From Candidatus Hydrogenedens sp. (lineage in GTDB: Bacteria; Hydrogenedentota; Hydrogenedentia; Hydrogenedentales; CAITNO01), in contig JAAYJV010000048.1 of NCBI GenBank assembly GCA_012522755.1, forward strand, positions 144,425 to 177,239: 32,815 bases of DNA, given 5' to 3'. Shown one piece after another: positions 1-6,001 of the stretch. The notes beneath the pieces were generated by a model that saw only the letters and a list, made by a program, of their open reading frames with translations, made no database searches and had not been told where the DNA came from. The translations under genes were made by a program, and so were the position numbers. Every line of letters starts with the position of its first letter. The first letter of the stretch is position 1.

Positions 1-2
1 AG

Positions 3-155
3 AAGAACAGGTTACTCCAAGGGATAGAGAAAATGGGGAATGAGGCTATGATACCAGAAGGAGAGTTGAACTGTACAGAGGGAGAAGGGGACATTTCTAA
101 GGAGTTACGACAGCCCCTGAATAATCTCTGGACTTTCCCTCGTCCCTTGGTTTAG
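3..155 (+). CDS. possible 3' end of an upstream gene (partial)
   Basis: The frame starting at base 3 stays open for 50 codons from the window edge and stops with TAG at 153-155. The other two plus frames are closed within about 45 bases. The predicted tail is hydrophilic and contains a Glu-rich stretch (MIPEGELNCTEGEGD). No domain is recognisable. It sits 44 bases before the next start on the same strand, which suits a gene end, but an open run of this length is not rare by chance. It may therefore be non-coding. Confidence 0.4.
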   Translation, partial: KNRLLQGIEKMGNEAMIPEGELNCTEGEGDISKELRQPLNNLWTFPRPLV

Positions 156-199
156 AATCATGGTGTGTGAAAAAACATAAACCCGAAGGAGAGAGTAGG

Positions 200-664
200 A
201 TGAATGACAAAAATATTTGGGCCGATGATAACGATGAAACAGCTGAATTCGCAGACTTTGGCGACATGGATTTCGATGCGGAAGAGTTGAACGCTTATGC
301 TGATGCCTATTCCGACGCAGGTTTCTGGGACAAACTTTTCACCTATGCCGTGAAGATCGGCCGGACACTCGTGGAAGAAGCGCTGGTCCTGTACTATTCA
401 CTGCAGGATCCGAGTATGCCCGCCTGGGCGAAAGCCAGTATCATCGGAGCTTTGGGCTATCTGATTTCGCCCATTGATCTGATTCCCGACGTGATCCCCG
501 TTGTGGGCTTCACAGATGATGCCGGAGTGATCGCCGCCGTACTGCTCCTGATCAAAGCCTATATCAAAGACGAGCATCGGGCCCGGGCCCGCGCCAAGAT
601 CGCTGAATTCTTCGGTGAAGAGGTTCTGGATATAGAGGCGGAGACAGACGAAGACGAAGATTGA
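200..664 (+). CDS. DUF1232 (YkvA-like) family protein
   Basis: A 154-residue protein. The ATG at 200 is preferred over an in-frame ATG at 167 because GAAGGAGAG lies at 184-192, a good distance upstream of it. Residues about 65-125 carry the DUF1232/YkvA core: a hydrophobic helix, the signature GYLISPIDLIPD, then a second hydrophobic helix (AGVIAAVLLLIKAYI). The family is small, membrane-associated and without an assigned biochemical role. Both ends are strongly acidic: an Asp/Glu-rich N-terminus and a DIEAETDEDED tail. No signal peptide is seen. It is a lone gene between the window edge and the isomerase, with no functional link visible. Confidence 0.85.
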   Translation: MNDKNIWADDNDETAEFADFGDMDFDAEELNAYADAYSDAGFWDKLFTYAVKIGRTLVEEALVLYYSLQDPSMPAWAKASIIGALGYLISPIDLIPDVIPVVGFTDDAGVIAAVLLLIKAYIKDEHRARARAKIAEFFGEEVLDIEAETDEDED

Positions 665-787
665 GATCTTCGGGCTGCTGTCGTTTTCTCACTCTTTCTC
701 TGTTGCCGGCACTCGGACAGGAACAGAAATGTCTGCTGTATTGTTGACACAGCAGTACTGACTTATTGACAATGAATACGAATTTCT

Positions 788-806
788 TTTACGGTACATC
801 CGTAAA
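788..806. promoter_or_regulatory. perfect 7-bp inverted repeat, possible operator
   Basis: TTTACGG (788-794) and CCGTAAA (800-806) form a perfect palindrome around the 5-base spacer TACAT, 35 bases before the exported isomerase start. A TTGACA hexamer lies just upstream at 766-771 without a convincing -10 at the right distance. The repeat could be a repressor site or a leader hairpin. Function is inference only. Confidence 0.3.
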
Positions 807-841
807 GGATCGAAAAATACCAAGAGGAGCCTATTGTTTTT

Positions 842-1717
842 ATGCAACATTCATCTGAAATGTCAAGAAGAGCCATGTTAACCACTGTTGCTGCAGCCTC
901 TGGAGCCGCCCTGGCCATGCCCCAAGCCCGGGCTGAAGAAAAGGCTGCTGCGGCCGGTGCTGGTCGTTTGAAACAAGCCGTGAGCAAGTGGTGTTTTAAC
1001 GACATTCCCATGGAGGAATTCTGTCAAGCAGTGAAACCCATGGGCATTACAGGCATTGATCTGCTGGGCGAAGACGACTGGCAGGTCGTGGCTGATCAGG
1101 GCCTGGTCTGTTCCATGGCCAATGGTCCCGGCGGCATCAGCAAAGGCTGGAACCGTGAAAAGCACCATGAGGAATTGATTGCCCGTTCCCGGAAACTCAT
1201 CCCCAAAGCCGGCGATCTGGGCGTTCCGAACATGGTCGTTTTTCCCGGTAACCGCCGCGGTCAGGACGACGAAGTCGGTTTGGAAATCTCAGCTCAGGGT
1301 CTGGCGAAAATTCTTCCTCTCGCAGAAAAGTCAGGCGTGATCCTGTGCATGGAATTGCTCAACAGCAAAAGAGATCATAAAGACTATCAGTGCGATCATA
1401 CAGCCTGGGGCGTTCGTCTGGCGAAAAAACTGGACTCCCCCAATTTCAAACTCCTCTATGATATTTATCACATGCAGATCATGGAAGGGGATATCATCGC
1501 CACCATTCAGGAAAATATCGACTATATCGGCCACATCCATACGGGTGGTGTTCCGGGACGTGCGGAAATCGACGATAGCCAGGAATTGTATTATCCCCGT
1601 ATCTGTGCAGCCATAGCCGACACAGGCTTCGATGGCTTCCTCGCTCATGAATTTGTGCCCAAAGGCCCCGATCCGCTGGAATCCCTGCGTCAGGGCGTGG
1701 AGATCTGCCGGGTCTGA
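842..1717 (+). CDS. Tat-exported hydroxypyruvate isomerase-like TIM-barrel protein
   Basis: A 291-residue sugar isomerase/epimerase-type TIM barrel (AP-endonuclease 2 superfamily) most like the hydroxypyruvate isomerase family, which interconverts hydroxypyruvate and tartronate semialdehyde. The N-terminus has a twin-arginine motif (SRRAML, residues 8-13), a hydrophobic Ala-rich stretch and an ARA cleavage site near residue 31, so a folded enzyme is probably exported. Expected metal and catalytic residues are present: Glu171 in CMELLN, Asp207 and His210 in the family signature YDIYHMQIMEGD, and Glu270 in AHEF. GAGGAG at 824-829 serves the ATG at 842; an ATG at codon 7 is an alternative. It stops 6 bases from the convergent cytochrome gene. 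The true substrate is unknown, since many such barrels in carbohydrate-degrading bacteria are isomerases or epimerases of other sugars. Confidence 0.8.
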   Translation: MQHSSEMSRRAMLTTVAAASGAALAMPQARAEEKAAAAGAGRLKQAVSKWCFNDIPMEEFCQAVKPMGITGIDLLGEDDWQVVADQGLVCSMANGPGGISKGWNREKHHEELIARSRKLIPKAGDLGVPNMVVFPGNRRGQDDEVGLEISAQGLAKILPLAEKSGVILCMELLNSKRDHKDYQCDHTAWGVRLAKKLDSPNFKLLYDIYHMQIMEGDIIATIQENIDYIGHIHTGGVPGRAEIDDSQELYYPRICAAIADTGFDGFLAHEFVPKGPDPLESLRQGVEICRV

Positions 1718-1723
1718 TTCAGA

Positions 1724-3847
1724 CTACTTGGTCAGGACTTTATCGTTCAGAATAGGATTGTACCAGGGCTCAAAGGTGCCTCCTGTGGAGATGTGTCCCA
1801 CGATTTCTTCCGGTGACTCATCCATATCCACAGCATTGCCCTCGCTGTCTACAGGCTCGCCGTCTTCGTCAACGGCCACTATTCCTGTAGGCGTTGTCCC
1901 TTCTCCGTCCTCGTCATAAGGGCGGCTTGCAATGATTTCGCCCAGGGGGATCACTTCTCCCCGGGCATTTTTTATCTCTCCATCTGAACGGAAAGTAAAG
2001 GGGACATGCCCTTCTTCAGAGCCGAAAACATCTTTGCCCAGATTGAAGCTCTGATCCAGAACGATTTGGCGGTAGAGCTGCAGATTTTTCTTCATTGTGT
2101 CTTCTGAAGGGTAGAGGATTGTTCCTTTGATAAACAGTTCATCACTGTCTTCTCCGGCATCGAGATAGGCTTTTTCGTCCACAAAGGCGCGCATGAGCTT
2201 CTGTCGCTCTTCCAGATGAAGTTTGCGTTCTTCCCTGGGCATCTGTGAAAGCAGACTGTCATCCAAAACAGCGTCAACACCTTTTGCAAGCGCCAGTTTC
2301 TCTCCTTGCTTTTCCCCGAAGGCTCTCAAAGTCTCTGCGATTTCCGCCGGCATGACCCCGAAGAGGTCAGCTCCAACCACGACTTTGTAGAAGAAGCCCA
2401 TTTCACCCAGACCCTTTTCATATTCATAATCTCGAAGAGTGCTGCGTCCGGGTGTGTCCGATTTATAGGCGCCATAATCCATTTCGCGCCAGCCCGGTGC
2501 TCCGGGAAGCTTTCTCGGGAAAGACCACACGCTGTCCACCGTATTTCCTGTCATGCCATGGCAGCCCAGACATTGCATGAGTTCTTCTGTTGTCTGAGTT
2601 CTCAACTCACCCTGTCGATTTTCAATATATCCTGCCAGAATCCAACCCATATTGTTGTCTATCCAGCCCTGACCTTCATGGCCGAGAACATAGTCATCGG
2701 GATGGGCATCTTCCTCCAGTTCTTCCCATTCAACGGACTTCCATTTATACATATAACGGATCTCTTTGACCCGCTTGGATCGGGTTCCCGGAAATTCATA
2801 ATCAGGCCCCTGCTGGTTGGCGACGCCATCGAGATTTTCACCCACTTCGCCATCGGCCTTCAGATCCACATAATGGAGAGGATGGGCGAACTCTGTACCT
2901 ACGGGAAACAAGCCTTTGTCCACAGAGATGTCATAGGCATCGCCCAGATAAGCTTTTTCTCTCAGCGGCTGGTTCTTGATATTTCTTTCCAGAATATCCA
3001 GATTGCGCTTGTACAACTCCAGATCAACAATTCCCGCATCAGTACGGAAAATTCCGGGCAGACGTATATAAATACCGCTCACGCTCCCCGTCAAGGGCGT
3101 GAAGATGCCATAAGGGAAAAAGTTGACGGCACGCCAGCCCGTATAATTTGCACGCTCATCCCGGACAAATCCATCAGCATCAATATATCCGTGGCTGTTG
3201 CCATCTGTGGGATCCGGCTGGACTTCCGGGAAAAGGTGGGCCGGATTCAGAGCGGGGAAGAGGAGGAAATCGCCGGCATCGGGAAGGACCCACTGCTTTT
3301 CATTTCCCGGACGGACACGATCATACAGGACTTTCCAGTTGTCCTGGCGCATATAACTCAGATCTTCAGGATCAGGAAGTGCAATACCTTCTTTTTCCAG
3401 ACGGGCCGTGATTTCCTGCGGATAAATGGTATTGCGCCAGAGCACTTTGTTCAGATCGGGACTGGGGAAACTGTATAGAACCTGATCATCAGCGATGGGA
3501 TAGTTATTACCGTGTTTTTCCCGGCTCAGATAATCGCTGTGACAGAAAAGACAGGCATTCTGGGTGCCGTAGCCTGTTTCAATCCAGCATTGCGCAGGAA
3601 TATTCGGCTCTTCATTATAGGAGGGCTTGTACGGAGCGCCACTCCTTGCCTTAAAATTTCGGGGAGTCTCGCCCTTATGAAAACTTTCGCAGGCAATCTC
3701 TTCAGGTTCCAGGCCCGTTGTTGCAAGTGCGTCCAGTGCCGAAGGGGCTTCCATCTCACTGTCATCGCCTGGAAGCCCCGAAACGAAGTTGGATAAGAGG
3801 CTCAAGGTTACCAACAGAAAAAAGAGGTATGCAAATTTGTTTTTCAT
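1724..3847 (-). CDS. large exported dihaem c-type cytochrome, uncharacterised
   Basis: A 707-residue protein. The start at 3847 is chosen because a signal peptide follows directly (MKNKFAYLFFLLVTLSLL) and CAGGAGT precedes it by 9 bases; an upstream in-frame start at 4018 would place 57 odd residues before the signal. Two CxxCH haem-attachment motifs are visible: CLFCH at residues 99-103 and CLGCH at 426-430. The protein therefore probably works in the periplasm or at the cell surface in electron transfer. The spacer between haem sites is over 300 residues and has no domain I can name. The C-terminal 90 residues include an acidic Gly/Asp/Glu linker (VDEDGEPVDSEGNAVDMDE). No partner oxidoreductase or other cytochrome is adjacent. 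Electron donor and acceptor cannot be inferred. Confidence 0.8.
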   Translation of the reverse strand: MKNKFAYLFFLLVTLSLLSNFVSGLPGDDSEMEAPSALDALATTGLEPEEIACESFHKGETPRNFKARSGAPYKPSYNEEPNIPAQCWIETGYGTQNACLFCHSDYLSREKHGNNYPIADDQVLYSFPSPDLNKVLWRNTIYPQEITARLEKEGIALPDPEDLSYMRQDNWKVLYDRVRPGNEKQWVLPDAGDFLLFPALNPAHLFPEVQPDPTDGNSHGYIDADGFVRDERANYTGWRAVNFFPYGIFTPLTGSVSGIYIRLPGIFRTDAGIVDLELYKRNLDILERNIKNQPLREKAYLGDAYDISVDKGLFPVGTEFAHPLHYVDLKADGEVGENLDGVANQQGPDYEFPGTRSKRVKEIRYMYKWKSVEWEELEEDAHPDDYVLGHEGQGWIDNNMGWILAGYIENRQGELRTQTTEELMQCLGCHGMTGNTVDSVWSFPRKLPGAPGWREMDYGAYKSDTPGRSTLRDYEYEKGLGEMGFFYKVVVGADLFGVMPAEIAETLRAFGEKQGEKLALAKGVDAVLDDSLLSQMPREERKLHLEERQKLMRAFVDEKAYLDAGEDSDELFIKGTILYPSEDTMKKNLQLYRQIVLDQSFNLGKDVFGSEEGHVPFTFRSDGEIKNARGEVIPLGEIIASRPYDEDGEGTTPTGIVAVDEDGEPVDSEGNAVDMDESPEEIVGHISTGGTFEPWYNPILNDKVLTK

Positions 3848-4056
3848 GATATAACTCCTGATTAAGTGAAGAGGATGAATAGGCCGAAAATAATCAGCGT
3901 CATGCCTGTTATATCCCTCTGATGCGACAGTTACGAGTATAAAATAACCATACCACAGCTTTATTACAGGGTACAAGGATTGTTTGCAGCGTGATTGGAT
4001 TCCAGGTTTTTTCGCCACAGAGGTACCGGGAAATGGGATGATGTTTTAATCAGGTC

Positions 4057-4200
4057 GTCACAGAGGGCAGCATAGCCGCAAAAAAAAGATCTTTTCTTTT
4101 TTAACCACGGAATTCAGATCACACATGGAAGAGAAACAGGCGATAGAAAAAGATCTATAATCTTACCGTGTCCACTCTGTCCACTTGGTCCACTGATTCA
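4057..4200 (-). repeat. dispersed repeat family A, copy 1
   Basis: Read on the minus strand, this copy runs from GTGGATC/GTCCAC-type motifs through TATAGATCTTTTTC and CGCCTGTTTCTCTTCC to GCGGCTATGCTGC. The same order of blocks, with many substitutions, recurs on the plus strand at 18770-18905. Shorter copies of the final GCGGCTATG block are at 4364-4419 and 19376-19440. Origin is unknown. No terminal inverted repeats or transposase are seen. Confidence 0.65.
4170..4196. repeat. 9-bp tandem array, GTCCACTNN x3
   Basis: Three consecutive 9-base units (GTCCACTCT, GTCCACTTG, GTCCACTGA). The corresponding place in the inverted copy near 18785 keeps only decayed units (GTGGATCAGTGAAC). Confidence 0.75.
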
Positions 4201-4233
4201 GCATAATTGCTCTGACCCCCCGAGCCCCTCGCA

Positions 4234-4278
4234 GATCCGACCGATCCGACTGATCCGACTGATCCGACCGATCTACGA
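4234..4278. repeat. 9-bp tandem array, GATCCGACY x4-5
   Basis: Four units of GATCCGAC followed by C or T run from 4234 to 4269, then a degenerate fifth unit (GATCTACGA). The related region near 18750 has only about one and a half units, so unit number differs between repeat copies. Confidence 0.8.
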
Positions 4279-4363
4279 GAAGCGCAGGCATGTCTTGGGA
4301 TATAAAAGAAACTCCGGGGAGACATAAGCTTTTTCCTCTCATTCCTTTCGCGGCGTTTTATGC

Positions 4364-4419
4364 TTTTCGCGGTTAAAAAGAAAAAACTTCCTTTGGTTGC
4401 GGCTGTGCTGCGCTGTGAA
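4364..4419 (+). repeat. dispersed repeat family A, short copy 2
   Basis: Contains CGCGGTTAAAAAGAAAA, then TTGCGGCTGTGCTGCGCTG. This is the same block order as the copies at 18850-18905 and 19390-19440. It lies opposite in orientation to copy 1, so the two flank the tandem arrays as an inverted pair. Confidence 0.65.
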
Positions 4420-4488
4420 TGTTATAATCTTTGTATCTGTTCCTACCGACAATTCACCGTCCAGCCCGGACAGCAAAGGAAGAGTCCC

Positions 4489-5979
4489 ATGCTTACGCGT
4501 CTGACCATTCTTCTTACCACCCTTTGTTTCCTGATCCTGTCCGCCTGCCATCACGGAGCGCCTCCCGTGGCTGAGAGTGGCAATCCACTGGCGGGCTTGA
4601 GCCTTCTTCGAGAGGGAAGCAGTCAACGCGCTTCTTCCTGTGATCCTGACTGGGAGGGGAGTAATGCCGATGCCAGATATATTCCCCCGGGAGACTGTCT
4701 GGTCATCGCTGATCTGAAAGGGCCGGGCATCATCCAGCATTTCTGGAATACCGTCGCCGCCTCCGACAGAGGCTATTCACGTCTTCTCCTTCTTCGCATG
4801 TACTGGGATGATGAAGAAGCGCCTTCCGTGGAAGTGCCTCTGGGCGATTTCTTTGCCTTGGGTCACGGCGTGGATCAGACTGTGGATTCCATTCCCGTGA
4901 GCGTGTCTTCCGGAGGTCGTGCAAGAAACTGTTATTGGCCCATGCCTTTCCGGAAATCAGCACGGATAACAGTGACCAATGAGGGCCGCGGACCCGTTCA
5001 GGCCTTTTATTATTACGTGGACTGGTTACAAGTGAAAAAGCTTCCCCGGGATACAGCTTATTTCCATGCTTCCTACAGACAGGAGCATCCGGCTCTTTCC
5101 GGGAAGCGTTATCTCATCGCCGATATAAAAGGTCGTGGCCATTATGTGGGTACTGTTTTGAATGTGCGGCAACATCTTCCCAACTGGTGGGGGGAAGGGG
5201 ATGATTTCTGGTTTATTGATGGCGAGGCAACACCTCGCCTGAGAGGAACGGGCACGGAAGATTATTTTTGTGATGCCTGGGGATTGCGTGAGTTTTCGGC
5301 ACCCTGGTTCGGTGCCCCACTCATGGAAGGCTTCGGCCCTCTGGATCGCACCACCTGCTACAGATGGCATGTCCCTGATCCTGTGCTTTTCAACAAGTCG
5401 CTCCGCCTGGAAATAGAACATATGGGAGTGACCTATAACGAGGAGGGGGACATACGCTCCGGCTTTGAAGAAAGAGCCGATGATTTTTCTTCCGTAGCAT
5501 TCTGGTATCAGACAGAACCGCACAAAGTCTATGAGCCTCTTCCTCCCGGCGAAGAACGCCTGTACGGCGGCTGGGATAAACTTGTCGAGGCTGAAACACT
5601 CATCGAAAACTGCACTGCGTCTCAGGGCAATCTTGAAATTCAAAGCGATGTAGGCTATGGAGGTGGCCAGATCTTCTGGACTCCTCTTGAAAAAAACTGT
5701 GTTCTGGAAATGGAAGTGGAGATCACGGAAGCGGATGCGAAAGAGCTGGTTCTTTTTCTGACCCGCTCTCATGATTACGGCATTTTCCAAGTCTTTCTGG
5801 ATGACAGAGCTTTGGGTGCAGCGGTGGATCTTTTCAGCCAGGGCCTGAATATCCGGGAGTACCGTTTTCCCTTATCCGGTCCGGCTCCGGGCAAACATCT
5901 CCTTCGATTTGAAAATAAAGGCAAAGCTCGGGACAGTGGCGGTTATTTCTTCGGCCTGGATGCTTTTATGATCTTTTGA
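4489..5979 (+). CDS. DUF2961 / GH172-family lipoprotein
   Basis: A 496-residue predicted lipoprotein. The ATG at 4489 is chosen because AAAGGAAGAG precedes it and a lipobox signal follows (hydrophobic stretch, then LSAC). Residues about 30-330 match DUF2961: GPGIIQHFWNTV, YWDDEEAPSVEVPLGDFF, YWPMPFRKSARITVTNEG, then FIDGEATPRLRGTGTEDYF. DUF2961 is glycoside hydrolase family 172, known to act on fructofuranosyl or arabinofuranosyl linkages with glutamates as catalysts; Glu246 (DGE) and Glu257 (GTGTEDYF) are candidates here. The C-terminal 130 residues look like a beta-sandwich, perhaps for binding sugar. It converges on two large secreted TIM-barrel proteins, suggesting a shared glycan target. 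Actual specificity is unknown. Confidence 0.8.
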   Translation: MLTRLTILLTTLCFLILSACHHGAPPVAESGNPLAGLSLLREGSSQRASSCDPDWEGSNADARYIPPGDCLVIADLKGPGIIQHFWNTVAASDRGYSRLLLLRMYWDDEEAPSVEVPLGDFFALGHGVDQTVDSIPVSVSSGGRARNCYWPMPFRKSARITVTNEGRGPVQAFYYYVDWLQVKKLPRDTAYFHASYRQEHPALSGKRYLIADIKGRGHYVGTVLNVRQHLPNWWGEGDDFWFIDGEATPRLRGTGTEDYFCDAWGLREFSAPWFGAPLMEGFGPLDRTTCYRWHVPDPVLFNKSLRLEIEHMGVTYNEEGDIRSGFEERADDFSSVAFWYQTEPHKVYEPLPPGEERLYGGWDKLVEAETLIENCTASQGNLEIQSDVGYGGGQIFWTPLEKNCVLEMEVEITEADAKELVLFLTRSHDYGIFQVFLDDRALGAAVDLFSQGLNIREYRFPLSGPAPGKHLLRFENKGKARDSGGYFFGLDAFMIF

Positions 5980-6001
5980 GTTCCGGCCATACCAGCTTTC
6001 A

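Larger units (their letters stand above)
3848..4488. other. 641-base gene-free stretch with repeats
   Basis: No convincing gene lies here. The stretch holds the divergent upstream regions of the cytochrome (minus) and the GH172 lipoprotein (plus). It carries two copies of a dispersed repeat in opposite orientations (4057-4200 and 4364-4419) and two 9-bp tandem arrays (4170-4196 and 4234-4278). In-frame extension of the downstream gene back to 4360 runs through repeat sequence and is judged non-coding. Confidence 0.7.

Noticed and set aside
2306-3478. Plus-strand open frame (390 codons) opposite the cytochrome
   Set aside because: The minus-strand gene has a signal peptide, two haem motifs and a ribosome site; this frame has none.
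4164-4300. CRISPR array
   Set aside because: The 9-bp units are contiguous, with no spacers, and there are no cas genes.
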